Shown one piece after another: positions 17,536-26,596 of a stretch of 64,000 nucleotides of DNA. Made by a program: the position numbers and the translations under genes. Source of the DNA: Aestuariivivens insulae. Lineage in GTDB: Bacteria > Bacteroidota > Bacteroidia > Flavobacteriales > Flavobacteriaceae. Where the stretch lies: NCBI RefSeq assembly GCF_022662195.1, contig NZ_JAKMCS010000001.1:310001-374000 (forward strand), in the 5' to 3' direction. The notes under the pieces are model-generated. The model saw nothing but the letters and a program-made list of their open reading frames with translations, ran no database searches and was not told the DNA's origin. Numbering within the stretch: the stretch's first letter is position 1; the number at the start of each line of letters is the position of its first letter.

Positions 17536-18842
17536 TGATAAAAAAACTTGTAGTAGTTTTTATTGCCGTTTTCGCAATTCAAAGTTATTCCCAAGAAGGT
17601 ACAGCGTCACCTTATTCTTTTTATGGTATTGGTAGCTTAAAATTTAAAGGTACCGTAGAGAATAGGAGTATGGGTGGTTTAAGTGTATATACAGATAGTA
17701 TTCATGTTAACCTTAGGAATCCAGCTTCTTATGCAGGTAATAATTTAGAAATTTGGGGAAACGAAAGTAGGCCCGTTAAATTTACGGTAGGAGGGAGTTA
17801 TTCCAGTATAAATTTAAAAAGTGATACCAGTAAAGGTAAAACCTCGTCTACAACATTCGATTATTTGGCATTATCTGTTCCTGTTGGTAAATTTGGATTA
17901 GGATTTGGATTGATGCCTTATACAGCAGTAGGCTATAAATTGGAAGCGCTTAATGCAAATGGTGATTTAGAAAATAGATTTAGGGGAGAAGGCGGACTAA
18001 ATAAAGCTTTTCTGGGATTTGCTTATCAAGTAAGTAAAGGCTTAAGCATAGGTGTTGATGCACATTATAATTTTGGAAATACCCAAAATAGTATTGTTGA
18101 ATTTCAATACGATGGGCAAAATGTACCGTTGCAATATCAAACTCGTGAAAATAATAGGTCGGACCTAAGTGGTATAAACTTTAACTTTGGGCTTACTTAT
18201 AAGACTATGTTCACTAAAAAGTTAGAGCTTATTTCCAGTCTTACCATTACACCAAAAAGTAATTTAACCTCGCAGAATGAACGTTCTATTGCTACAATTA
18301 GGACAAATTCGAATGGAGATGAGTTGGTGGTAAACCAGATAGATACAGATTTGGAGGCCTTAGGCTTATTGGAAACAGAATTAACCTTGCCAACCAAGGT
18401 GTCCTTTGGAGCGGGGATAGGGCAACCTAGAAAATGGTTTATAGGAACCGAGTATACGTCGCAAAACACCAGCAGTTTTTCCAATCCATTATACACTAAT
18501 GGGACGGCCTACGAAAATGCATCAACATTATCTGTAGGAGGGTTCTATATTCCACAATATAATGCGTTTAATAACTATTTAAAAAGAGTGGTTTATAGAG
18601 CGGGGATGCGATTTGAAAAAACAGGATTACTTTTAAATGATGAGTCAATAAAAGAGTTTGGCATATCTTTTGGGGTAGGTTTACCTGTAGGAGAATTGGG
18701 AGGCTTGTCTAACGCTAATTTAGGGTTCGAAATAGGTAAACGTGGCACAACTAATAACAATCTTGTACAAGAGAATTTTATTAATTTCAGATTAAGCTTA
18801 TCTTTGAACGATAGATGGTTTATGAAACGAAAATATAACTAA
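17535..18842 (+). CDS. outer-membrane protein, probable beta-barrel, unknown function
   Basis: About 435 residues. I use the ATG at 17535; a TTG one codon upstream is also in frame. A signal peptide ends near residue 19 (IQSYS-Q). The mature part starts SPYSFYGIGSLKFKGTVENRSMGGLSVY, a pattern seen in flavobacterial outer-membrane proteins with FadL-like barrel folds, and consists of repeated amphipathic strands with glycine-aromatic turns. No enzymatic motif is seen. It is coupled to coaX and 12 nt from the TPR protein gene. Confidence 0.75.
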   Translation: MIKKLVVVFIAVFAIQSYSQEGTASPYSFYGIGSLKFKGTVENRSMGGLSVYTDSIHVNLRNPASYAGNNLEIWGNESRPVKFTVGGSYSSINLKSDTSKGKTSSTTFDYLALSVPVGKFGLGFGLMPYTAVGYKLEALNANGDLENRFRGEGGLNKAFLGFAYQVSKGLSIGVDAHYNFGNTQNSIVEFQYDGQNVPLQYQTRENNRSDLSGINFNFGLTYKTMFTKKLELISSLTITPKSNLTSQNERSIATIRTNSNGDELVVNQIDTDLEALGLLETELTLPTKVSFGAGIGQPRKWFIGTEYTSQNTSSFSNPLYTNGTAYENASTLSVGGFYIPQYNAFNNYLKRVVYRAGMRFEKTGLLLNDESIKEFGISFGVGLPVGELGGLSNANLGFEIGKRGTTNNNLVQENFINFRLSLSLNDRWFMKRKYN

Positions 18843-18854
18843 CAGTTGAATATC

Positions 18855-20234
18855 ATGAAGACGAAAATTACTTTACTAGCACTATTGCTTTTTGCATTGA
18901 ACATAAGTTTTGCACAGCAAGACGAAGAATGTATGACCAAGCTTTCCATATTCCATGAATATGTAAAAGCTAAAAATTTTGATGCGGCTTATGAACCATG
19001 GATGGCAGTACGAAATAAATGTCCAAAGTTTAATACGGCCATATATATAGATGGGGAAAAAATACTGGAGGATAAAATCGAGAAATCATCTGGAGCAGAT
19101 AAGGTAGCTTACATTAATGATTTGTTGAAGCTATGGGAAGAGCGAGGTACACACTTTGCAAGCAAAACACCTAAAGGAAAATATGCAGCACAAGCATGCC
19201 AATTGATGTATGACAATCGGAAAGAATTAAATAAAACCGATCTGGAACTGTATGAATGTTTTGATGCAGCTTATAAATTAGATAAGGCAACATTTACACA
19301 TCCACAAAGTTTATATACCTATTTTTCTTTAATGGTTGATTTGTATGATGCTAAGAAAAAACCAGCGGCCGATTTATTCAATAAATATGATGATGTTGTT
19401 GAAAAGGTAGAAGATGAGGTTAAAAACTATTCAGGGAAGTTAAATAAACTTATTGAAAAAGAAGATGCTGGAACCGCCTTAACCAGTAAGGAGAAAAAAT
19501 ATAAGAAATATTATGAGCAAGTATTAGGAGCTTATGATAAGATATCTTCAGGTATAGACCAAAAGCTAGGTGAAAGAGCAAACTGTGAAAACTTAATCCC
19601 GCTATACCAAAAAGACTTTGAGGAAAATAAAGCTGATGCGGTATGGTTAAAACGTGCTGTTAGCAGAATGTTCCATAAGGAATGTACAGAGGATCCGTTG
19701 TATGAAAAATTGGTAAAGGCATATGATGAAACAGCTCCTTCTGCAGATACAAAATACTTTGTTGCTACTATATTGTTGAAGAATGGAAAGACATCTGAAG
19801 CGGAAAAATACCTTAAAGAGTCTTACGATTTGGAAACAGATACTTTTAAGAAATCTAAACTGGCTAATAGAATTGGTTTAATCCTTAAGAAAAAAGGAAG
19901 GTATGGACAGGCTAGAGGTTACTTTAGAGATGCGCTTAAGCTTAACCCAGCTAATGGACGTCCACATTTGTCAATTGCAGCAATGTATGCAGCTAGTGCT
20001 AAAGATTGTGGAGATACCAATTTTAATAAAAGAGCCGTATATTGGTTGGCAGCAGACGAAGCGGCCAAAGCAGCTAGGGTAGATCCAACCTTAAAAAAGG
20101 CAGCAGCACAATCTGTAGCTAACTATAAGGCTAAAGCACCAAATAAATCTGAGATATTTGAATGTGCTTGCTCCGGCAAAGTGATTAAAATAAGCTGTTG
20201 GATTGGAGCTTCGGTAACAGTACCTAAAGTGTAA
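18855..20234 (+). CDS. exported tetratricopeptide repeat protein
   Basis: About 459 residues from the ATG at 18855 (MKTKITLLALLLF); an in-frame TTG three codons earlier is less likely. A signal peptide ends at SFA-Q. The protein is helical and lysine-rich, with degenerate TPR-like pairs in the N-terminal half and clear ones near the C-terminus (AEKYLKESYDLETDTFKKSK, YGQARGYFRDALKLNPANG). It probably acts as a periplasmic scaffold. The gene ends one base into the lptC frame (TAATG). Confidence 0.85.
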   Translation: MKTKITLLALLLFALNISFAQQDEECMTKLSIFHEYVKAKNFDAAYEPWMAVRNKCPKFNTAIYIDGEKILEDKIEKSSGADKVAYINDLLKLWEERGTHFASKTPKGKYAAQACQLMYDNRKELNKTDLELYECFDAAYKLDKATFTHPQSLYTYFSLMVDLYDAKKKPAADLFNKYDDVVEKVEDEVKNYSGKLNKLIEKEDAGTALTSKEKKYKKYYEQVLGAYDKISSGIDQKLGERANCENLIPLYQKDFEENKADAVWLKRAVSRMFHKECTEDPLYEKLVKAYDETAPSADTKYFVATILLKNGKTSEAEKYLKESYDLETDTFKKSKLANRIGLILKKKGRYGQARGYFRDALKLNPANGRPHLSIAAMYAASAKDCGDTNFNKRAVYWLAADEAAKAARVDPTLKKAAAQSVANYKAKAPNKSEIFECACSGKVIKISCWIGASVTVPKV

Positions 20235-20902
20235 TGCATCAAAAAAAAACATATCAATTACTAAACATAGTCACCATAAATGTGGTGGCTATGTTTTTTT
20301 CATGTTATAATTTTATTCTGCTTTTTAAGAGACCTACCTGTCTATCTGTAGTAAGGAGGTGTAATTCATATAAACGATTTCTTGTATTAGGTGTGCTTCT
20401 ATCAATGCTTATGTCATGTAAAGATAACTTTAATGATGTGCAGAATATTGGAGTGTCGGAGAATGAGCCTATAGGGGTTGCAGAAAATATCAATTTAAAA
20501 CATACCGATTCGGGTAGAATAAAAGCTGTTCTTATAAGTCCGAAAATGCTGGATTATTCCAATAGAGAATTCGATTATTATGAATTTCCAGAGGGCATAA
20601 CACTTGATATATTTGATGAAAACAACAATAAAAGTGTTGTTGTTGCAGACTATGCCATTAACTATGGAAAAACGAACCTAATCGATTTGCGTGGTAATGT
20701 GCGTATAACAACCCATAAAAAGGATACTTTATTTGCTGAACAACTGTATTTCGATTCCGATAAAGATTGGATATTTACCAATAAACCAGTGACTTTTAAA
20801 ACGGAAACCGACATTATACATGGCAATATTTTCGATTCTGATACAGATTTTAAAAAGGCCAATGTCCTTGAGCCAACAGGGAATATTACTGTTGAAGACT
20901 AA
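20234..20902 (+). CDS. lptC: LPS export protein LptC, lipoprotein with doubled signal region
   Basis: About 222 residues. The C-terminal two thirds form an LptC/LptA-like beta-jellyroll: ENEPIGVAENINL, DSGRIKAVLISPKMLDYS and EFPEGITLDIFDENNNK are characteristic of Bacteroidota LptC, which passes LPS from the inner membrane to LptA. The N-terminus is unusual. A first lipobox-like region (VVAMFFSC, Cys about 24) is followed 40 residues later by a second (VLLSMLMSC). The first resembles the usual flavobacterial LptC leader. A terminator-like hairpin overlaps codons 11-22, so the true start could be further downstream; no good ATG marks it. Confidence 0.8.
   Translation: MHQKKTYQLLNIVTINVVAMFFSCYNFILLFKRPTCLSVVRRCNSYKRFLVLGVLLSMLMSCKDNFNDVQNIGVSENEPIGVAENINLKHTDSGRIKAVLISPKMLDYSNREFDYYEFPEGITLDIFDENNNKSVVVADYAINYGKTNLIDLRGNVRITTHKKDTLFAEQLYFDSDKDWIFTNKPVTFKTETDIIHGNIFDSDTDFKKANVLEPTGNITVED
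20265..20300 (+). terminator. terminator-like hairpin inside the lptC 5' region
   Basis: ACATAG-T-CACC pairs with GGTG-G-CTATGT across an 8-nt loop and is followed by seven T. It would be a good intrinsic terminator for the TPR gene, yet lies in the lptC frame. It may attenuate lptC or show that lptC starts later. Confidence 0.55.
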
Positions 20903-20989
20903 TTTTAGTGCATTACAGATTTCTACTTTCTTATTTTAAGTATCTTTACAACGTATTATTTTTTTTAACTGTTTTAGATTCATTTGTCT

Positions 20990-21178
20990 ATGAAATATTC
21001 AAAGATTTTTCAATATGCCTATCTGGTTTTCGCAGCACTATTTATATATGATGCCATTTCAAGATATGTGAATACAAGCGAATTGTATTATCCGTCAATT
21101 CTATTGGGGGCTTTAGCTATTTTTATGTTTTTCTTTAGGCGCAGATTTGCTAGAAAAATGCATAATAAAGATCAATAG
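20990..21178 (+). CDS. small membrane protein, unknown function
   Basis: A 62-residue protein from the ATG at 20990 (MKYSKIFQYAYLV); an in-frame TTG lies two codons upstream. Two hydrophobic helices (about 7-22 and 36-50) are separated by a short polar loop and followed by a basic tail (RRRFARKMHNK), predicting a cytoplasmic C-terminus. It lies 4 nt before the CNNM gene and is likely cotranscribed. I do not recognise a characterised family. Confidence 0.7.
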   Translation: MKYSKIFQYAYLVFAALFIYDAISRYVNTSELYYPSILLGALAIFMFFFRRRFARKMHNKDQ

Positions 21179-21182
21179 TTAA

Positions 21183-22472
21183 ATGGGTGCAGAACTTGTT
21201 GTCATAATTATTTCCTTATTGTTATCGGCTTTTTTCTCAGGGATGGAGATAGCCTATGTGTCTTCGAACAAGATACATATCGAGATTGAAAAAAAGCAAG
21301 AAGGACTATTGGCAACCATATTGGGTAAACTCACAACCAAACCATCTAAGTTTATTGCAACTATGCTAATAGGTAATAATATTGCATTGGTGGTTTATGG
21401 GCTTTTTATGGGCGATATGTTGGTGGCTTGGTTTCAAACAATGTTGCCAACGCAATCAGGTTTTTTAAACTATATGTTTACCGAATTAAGTTTGCTGTCC
21501 CAAACCATTATTTCTACCATAGTAATATTAATTACGGCCGAATTTTTACCTAAGGTATTCTTTCAAGTTTATGCTAATACTTTAATTAAGGCATTGGCAG
21601 TTCCAGCTTATATATTCTATGTGATGTTTACTTATATTTCAGATTTTGTGATATGGATTTCCGATACCGTTTTAAGAACCTTTTTTAAAACCGAAGGCGA
21701 TCAAATTCAACTGGCATTTACAAAAGTGGAGTTGGGTAATTATATAAGCGAACAAATGGAATCGGTTGAAGAACATGATGAAGTAGATTCCGAAATTCAA
21801 ATTTTTCAAAATGCATTGGAATTTTCAGAGGTAAAGGCGCGAGAAGTTATGGTGCCCCGTACCGAAATTATTGCTGTAGAAATTAATGAAACGATAAAGT
21901 CGTTAAATGCGCTTTTCACCGAAACGGGCTGCACTAAAATATTGGTTTATAAAGATACCATAGATGAAATTTTAGGCTATGTACATTCTTTCGAACTGTT
22001 TAAAAAGCCTAAAACCATAAAATCGGTGATGTTACCTGTGGAGTTTGTGCCAGAAACGGTGCTTATCAAAGATGTGTTGGGCGTACTTACCAAAAAGCGT
22101 AAGAGTATAGCTGTGGTACTTGACGAATACGGTGGGACATCGGGTATTATGACGGTAGAAGATATCGTAGAAGAGTTGTTTGGAGAGATAGAGGACGAGC
22201 ACGATACGGCCGTTTTAATAGAAGAACGTATTGATGACGATACATTCAAATTTTCTGCGCGAATGGAGGTCGATCAAATTAATGAGACCTATAAGTTAAA
22301 TCTTCCAGAAAATGAAAATTATGAAACTTTAGGAGGGTTAATTGTAAACCATACCGAAGAAATTCCAGAGCAGAACGAGGTAGTTACCATCAATACATTT
22401 CAGTTTACTATTTTAGAGGTTTCAAATACCAAAATCGATTTGGTAGAACTCAAGCTATTGGAAGAAGATTAG
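21183..22472 (+). CDS. CNNM/CBS domain membrane protein (HlyC/CorC family)
   Basis: A 429-residue inner-membrane protein. Residues about 1-190 form the DUF21/CNNM transmembrane domain (LLLSAFFSGMEIAYVSSN at the start). A pair of CBS domains follows at about 215-335 (EVMVPRTEIIAVEINET, VVLDEYGGTSGIMTVEDIVEELFGEIEDEHD). The C-terminal CorC_HlyC domain covers about 350-425. Homologues are implicated in magnesium or cobalt efflux, and GldE of gliding motility is related, but no gld partner is nearby. Confidence 0.9.
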   Translation: MGAELVVIIISLLLSAFFSGMEIAYVSSNKIHIEIEKKQEGLLATILGKLTTKPSKFIATMLIGNNIALVVYGLFMGDMLVAWFQTMLPTQSGFLNYMFTELSLLSQTIISTIVILITAEFLPKVFFQVYANTLIKALAVPAYIFYVMFTYISDFVIWISDTVLRTFFKTEGDQIQLAFTKVELGNYISEQMESVEEHDEVDSEIQIFQNALEFSEVKAREVMVPRTEIIAVEINETIKSLNALFTETGCTKILVYKDTIDEILGYVHSFELFKKPKTIKSVMLPVEFVPETVLIKDVLGVLTKKRKSIAVVLDEYGGTSGIMTVEDIVEELFGEIEDEHDTAVLIEERIDDDTFKFSARMEVDQINETYKLNLPENENYETLGGLIVNHTEEIPEQNEVVTINTFQFTILEVSNTKIDLVELKLLEED

Positions 22473-22627
22473 CTAGGCTTAAAGTTTGGTCAATAATTGC
22501 AGCTATCTTCTTTTATTATTAAATAGAAAATGGTATTTTCGCGCACGATATTTTTTGCCAAATGGGCATATACCAATAGTTAACAAGAAAATTCCAGTGT
22601 TACTGGTTTAAAAAATAAAATTTCAAG

Positions 22628-24787
22628 ATGGCAGTTTTAAATAAGATTAGACAACAAAAGTTTATACTAATTGCGTTAATAGCTTTAGGTCTATTAGCTT
22701 TTGTAATATCGGTTCCGGATATTTTAAACATGACCGATAGTAGTGGCGCTAAACAAAGTTATGTGGGCAGTGTTAATGGGATAGATATTAGTCGTGAAGA
22801 TTTTTTGCAAAAGGTAGAGGTTGCCCAAAGGCAAGCTGGTCCTAGTGCAACAAATACCCAAGTGGCTAATCGTGTTTGGGAACAAGAGGTTAGAAAAGCG
22901 GTAATGGAATCCCAGTTTGAAGAATTGGGAATCTCTGTAGAGCAAGATAAGATGCGCGACCTAATAAAAACGTCGTTGGCAACCAACCCACAGTTCTTAA
23001 ATGAAGCTGGTCTGTTTGATGAAAATAAGTTGAATGAGTTTGTCGCTAACCTTAAGGAATTAGCACCACAACCAGGGTTTTTTAACGGACAGCCTATTAC
23101 ATATGCCGATTGGACAAACTACGAGAAAAATGTTGCTTCTGGAGCCTTGCAACAAAACTATTATAATTTAGTAAAGGCTGGTTTAACAGGAACTTTGGCC
23201 GAAGGTGAATTAGACCATAAATTAGAAGGCAACAAAGTAGATATTAAATACGTACAAGTGCCTTATACGTCTATTCCAGATAGTACGATTAGTGTTTCAA
23301 AATCTGACATTTCAGCATACATCAAGGATCATAAAAATCAGTTTGAGGTAGAAGAGACTAGAGATATTCGTTATGTGGAATTCAAGGAAGAAGCTACTTT
23401 GGAAGACGAGGAAGCTATTAAAGCAGAACTTAGAGTTTATTTGAATGGACGTTTGGTTGACGAAACAGGAAGAAAAGACACTATAATAGCATTTTCAAAA
23501 GTTAAGAATAATGCCGATTATATTAATTTGATTGCAAACTCTAATGTGAAGTTTGATGACCGATTTGTGTTTAAAAACAGTTTGCCTACCGAATTTGCCG
23601 ATAGTATTTACAATTTAAATGTAGGTGAGGTCTTTGGACCGTATAAGCACGATGGAAACTTTAAGTTAACTAAGGTTATTGCAGAAAAGAATATACCAGA
23701 CTCAGCTAAAGTAAGACACATATTAATTCCGTTTTTAGGAGCTAGAAGTGCGACTCCAGAAGTAACACAAACAGAAGCAGAAGCTAAAACGACTGCCGAT
23801 AGCTTATTGGCCATTCTTAAGAGAGACCGTTCTAAATTTCCGGAATTTGTAAAAGAGTTCTCTTCAGATCAAGGGAGCGCAGCAAACGAGGGACGTTACG
23901 ATTGGCATCCATACAACACCATGGTTCCAGAGTTTAACGACTTTGAGTTTGAAGGTGAAGTAGGTGACCTAGGTGTGGTAAAAACAATTTTTGGATTCCA
24001 TATTATTGAAATTGAAGGTCAAAAAGATAAAAAGCGTGCTGTAAAAGTAGGTACAATTTCTAGAAAGATTGAGCCTTCAGAAGCAACAATAAATAAAGTG
24101 TTTAGGGATGCTTCTAAGTTTGAAGTCGATGTAGATAAAAAAGATTTTCAGGAAGTAGCGACCGAAAGTAAATATAACGTTCGTCCTATTAATGGAATTA
24201 AAGTATTGGACGAAAATATTACAGGAATTGGAAGCCAAAGGCAAATTGTACGTTGGGCTTTTAATGAAGAAACAGAAGTAGGAGCAATTAGTCGATTTAC
24301 CATTCCTTCTGGCTATGCAATAGTTCAATTGGTGGCGAAGCATGATAAGGGGCTTATGTCTGTTGAGGATGCTTCGGCAACTGTATTGCCTAAAATACGT
24401 AAGGCGAAAAAAGCACAACTAATTAAAGAGCGCATAACAGCTACCACTTTAGAAGATCTAGCGGCTGCCGAGAATACTTCCGTAAGATCGGCTTCAGCCA
24501 TTACCATGAAGTCACCAACCATTTCAGGAGCTGGTAGAGAGCCAATGGTTGTAGGTGCTGCTTTTGGATTGGAAGAAGGAGAAACTTCAGACTTGATTGA
24601 AGGTGAAAGAGGTGTGTATATGGTACAGGTAACAAAAGTTACTCCGGCGGTAGAATTAGATAATTACCAAGCTGCTGCCAATAGAGTGGAACAACGTAAA
24701 ACTGGAGCTGTGGCTTCAAAAGTATACAATGCATTAAAAGCTGCTGCCGAAATTGAAGATGATAGAGCAGAGACGCAAGTACAATAA
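22628..24787 (+). CDS. PpiD/SurA-like periplasmic peptidyl-prolyl isomerase
   Basis: A 719-residue foldase. The N-terminus MAVLNKIRQQKFILIALIAL has a single membrane anchor (about 12-30), as in PpiD. A SurA_N-type chaperone region follows. A parvulin PPIC domain lies at about 355-460 (DSAKVRHILIPFLG, EGRYDWHPYNTMVPEF, VVKTIFGFHIIEIEG). It would help fold outer-membrane and secreted proteins after Sec export. A terminator follows at 24812. Confidence 0.9.
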   Translation: MAVLNKIRQQKFILIALIALGLLAFVISVPDILNMTDSSGAKQSYVGSVNGIDISREDFLQKVEVAQRQAGPSATNTQVANRVWEQEVRKAVMESQFEELGISVEQDKMRDLIKTSLATNPQFLNEAGLFDENKLNEFVANLKELAPQPGFFNGQPITYADWTNYEKNVASGALQQNYYNLVKAGLTGTLAEGELDHKLEGNKVDIKYVQVPYTSIPDSTISVSKSDISAYIKDHKNQFEVEETRDIRYVEFKEEATLEDEEAIKAELRVYLNGRLVDETGRKDTIIAFSKVKNNADYINLIANSNVKFDDRFVFKNSLPTEFADSIYNLNVGEVFGPYKHDGNFKLTKVIAEKNIPDSAKVRHILIPFLGARSATPEVTQTEAEAKTTADSLLAILKRDRSKFPEFVKEFSSDQGSAANEGRYDWHPYNTMVPEFNDFEFEGEVGDLGVVKTIFGFHIIEIEGQKDKKRAVKVGTISRKIEPSEATINKVFRDASKFEVDVDKKDFQEVATESKYNVRPINGIKVLDENITGIGSQRQIVRWAFNEETEVGAISRFTIPSGYAIVQLVAKHDKGLMSVEDASATVLPKIRKAKKAQLIKERITATTLEDLAAAENTSVRSASAITMKSPTISGAGREPMVVGAAFGLEEGETSDLIEGERGVYMVQVTKVTPAVELDNYQAAANRVEQRKTGAVASKVYNALKAAAEIEDDRAETQVQ

Positions 24788-24811
24788 GAATAGTTATATA
24801 ATAATAAGTTT

Positions 24812-24843
24812 GAAAAATGCTCCATATTGTTGGAGCATTTTTT
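24812..24843 (+). terminator. intrinsic terminator after the ppiD-like gene
   Basis: AAAAATGCTCC pairs with GGAGCATTTTT around an 8-nt loop and ends in seven T, 25 nt after the stop codon. Confidence 0.9.
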
Positions 24844-24966
24844 ATTTAATAATATTAGTCTATAACAATATGTGTTTGATAAGGTTAAATGCTATAATGT
24901 TTACCATTTCACATAAGTGCTAAGGTTTTCAATGTGTTAGCGGAATCCATTGGTTGGATGGCGGTC

Positions 24967-24994
24967 GTTGCGAGGAGTAAAACGACTAGGCAAC
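24967..24994. repeat. REP-like palindrome, GTTGC/GCAAC type
   Basis: GTTGC at 24967-24971 pairs with GCAAC at 24990-24994, enclosing GAGGAGTAAAACGA and CTAG. The layout (stem, GAGGAG, CGA, stem) resembles a widespread bacterial intergenic repeat known to me. It lies in a 448-nt spacer with the terminator and the four-hairpin repeat copy B, and no gene. Confidence 0.6.
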
Positions 24995-25044
24995 CTGTAA
25001 ATAAACAACGGTTTACTTAATAAACTAAATCAGGAATTAATATT

Positions 25045-25191
25045 ACCCTTTCGGCTTTAAACTCCTATTTGAGTTTAAAGCCACCTTCCCTTTTAAAGGG
25101 AAGGAATTGTGTTTACTGAATTATTTTAATTCTCCTCCTTTATAAGGAAGAGTGGCTCCGGTTTCTGATATGAAACCGAAGACGAGGTGGT
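25045..25191 (-). repeat. four-hairpin dispersed repeat, copy B (inverted)
   Basis: This is the inverted counterpart of 4138-4265. Read on the minus strand it starts ACCACCTCGTCTTCGGTTTC and carries the same three hairpins with compensating or tolerated changes. The fourth hairpin is different: GGCTTTAAACTC/GAGTTTAAAGCC instead of GTCC/GGAC. Both copies end CGRAAGGGT. It lies 45 nt beyond the 3' end of the nuclease-kinase fusion. Confidence 0.85.
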
Positions 25192-25235
25192 TTTAATTAT
25201 AACTAAGATTATTTAGGATGTAGTTAAATGGAATT

Positions 25236-26504
25236 TCAGATTTTAATTAATTCAGAATAATTAATAATTGTTGTATAGCCTTTACGTTCAAAATAGCCTC
25301 TAGGGTTCTCTTGGGAAGCTACTAAAATAAAATCGCCTCCCCAAGCCCCTAAACTTTTAATGCTGCCCTTAAAATCATGAAACAAGCGTTCTTTAATAGG
25401 GGTTTGTTTGGTCGCTTTAGAAATGATTCTTTCATGTTCTTGCATTAAGACTTCAAATGTTTTTAATGAATCACAACTAACCATCTCATGTGTAATTCTT
25501 GTAATGCTTTCGATATCCTGTTTCGAAACAGATGCATTGCTTTTGTAAAGCGCAATACCCTCTCGGCTATTTTGTTTCTTATTGAGATATACAAAGTATA
25601 AATGATCTTTAAATAACGGGTTAAAACCGACTTCTAAAACTTCGGGTTGGGCGTTTTTTAGTTGGTAAGTTATTGGTGTGTTGTATTGTGCACAGGCAAT
25701 GTCGTAACCACTGCCTCCAAAGGTAAGTTTTAAGAGTTTGTAAGCATCAATATTGGCCCATTGCGCTACATTATTGATTAAGGTAGATGATGTGCCTAAA
25801 CCCCAATTTCTTGGGAATGATAATTTGGTGGTCACATTAAAACCATGGTTGTCATTAATAAAATTTGGATTAATGGTTTTGGTGGCTTGTAATATTTCAA
25901 TTAACCTGTTAGAAATACTATTGTCAATGAGGGTGGCGCTAGAAATCCCATTATCAACAATTTCAAAGGTGTCTTCAAACCAAATATTGCCATTTTCATC
26001 TAAGCTCTTCCAAATAATTTTACCACTTCCTGTCTCTTCAACAGTTAACGATTGTCCTAGTGTGGTTGCAAGCGCGAGAGCCTTGGCACCATCTAAAACA
26101 ACATATTCTCCGGTAAGTAGTAGTTTGCCGTTGGAATAGTAGGTTGTTTCGGTGCCTGAGGCCCTCGAAGGCACCATGTTGTTAGGGATTGATATTTTAG
26201 AAATGTTCGAAGCCTCCTTGTCACGAAAGGCCATTGATAGCTCAGGAAGTTTATTAAAGTTGCCTTTAATCAAAGCCTTTTTTTTCTCCCTGTTCCAGCC
26301 TTGTATTTGCTTTTCCCTGTAAAAAGCATCATCTATTCTTTGGAACTCTTCGGCATAAACTAATCGTATAGGTAATCTTTTCTTAGTGTGATTAGCTCCT
26401 TGACCGCTCTGATGCTCTTCTAATCGTTTGTCTAAATGGGTGGTGCTTCCAGTATAAAAACTGCCATCTGAACATTCTAATATGTAAACATAGCCTTTAG
26501 GCAT
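25236..26504 (-). CDS. GIY-YIG endonuclease fused in frame to GYDIA-type GHMP kinase
   Basis: One open frame of 422 codons holds two unrelated proteins. Residues 1-82 are a complete small GIY-YIG (UPF0213-type) nuclease: YVYIL at 5-9, FYTGS at 16-20, Arg 27 in DKRLEEH and Glu 64 in YREKQIQGW. Residues 83-109 are a polar tail. From about 120 a GHMP kinase begins (YYSNGKLLLTGEYVVLDGA), with the ATP loop GLGTSS at 235-240 and the family-naming GGSGYDIACA at 263-272. Such kinases belong to mevalonate-type metabolism, consistent with the HMG-CoA reductase gene upstream. Separate kinase translation could begin at the ATG at 26177 (residue 110), which abuts a palindrome. Whether the long fusion protein is made is unknown. 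Confidence 0.88.
   Translation of the reverse strand: MPKGYVYILECSDGSFYTGSTTHLDKRLEEHQSGQGANHTKKRLPIRLVYAEEFQRIDDAFYREKQIQGWNREKKKALIKGNFNKLPELSMAFRDKEASNISKISIPNNMVPSRASGTETTYYSNGKLLLTGEYVVLDGAKALALATTLGQSLTVEETGSGKIIWKSLDENGNIWFEDTFEIVDNGISSATLIDNSISNRLIEILQATKTINPNFINDNHGFNVTTKLSFPRNWGLGTSSTLINNVAQWANIDAYKLLKLTFGGSGYDIACAQYNTPITYQLKNAQPEVLEVGFNPLFKDHLYFVYLNKKQNSREGIALYKSNASVSKQDIESITRITHEMVSCDSLKTFEVLMQEHERIISKATKQTPIKERLFHDFKGSIKSLGAWGGDFILVASQENPRGYFERKGYTTIINYSELIKI
26151..26175. repeat. REP-like palindrome at the nuclease/kinase junction
   Basis: A 25-nt imperfect palindrome: GGTGCCT and AGGCACC form a 7-bp stem around a core beginning GAG and ending CGA. It lies inside the fused frame and encodes residues of the linker VPSRASGT. 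Its reverse complement differs from 26597-26621 at one position. Confidence 0.9.
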
Positions 26505-26596
26505 TTTGTATTTGTTTTTTTAAAGGCGATATGGCCACAGTGTAACTCGAAGTGTCCTAAAAGCCTTAATTTTGAGTTATGTTCTTATTCTTTCGT

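Noticed and set aside
20340-20350. AAGGAGGTG as a Shine-Dalgarno site for lptC
   Set aside because: Bacteroidota rarely depend on such sites, and no start codon lies at a fitting distance in frame.
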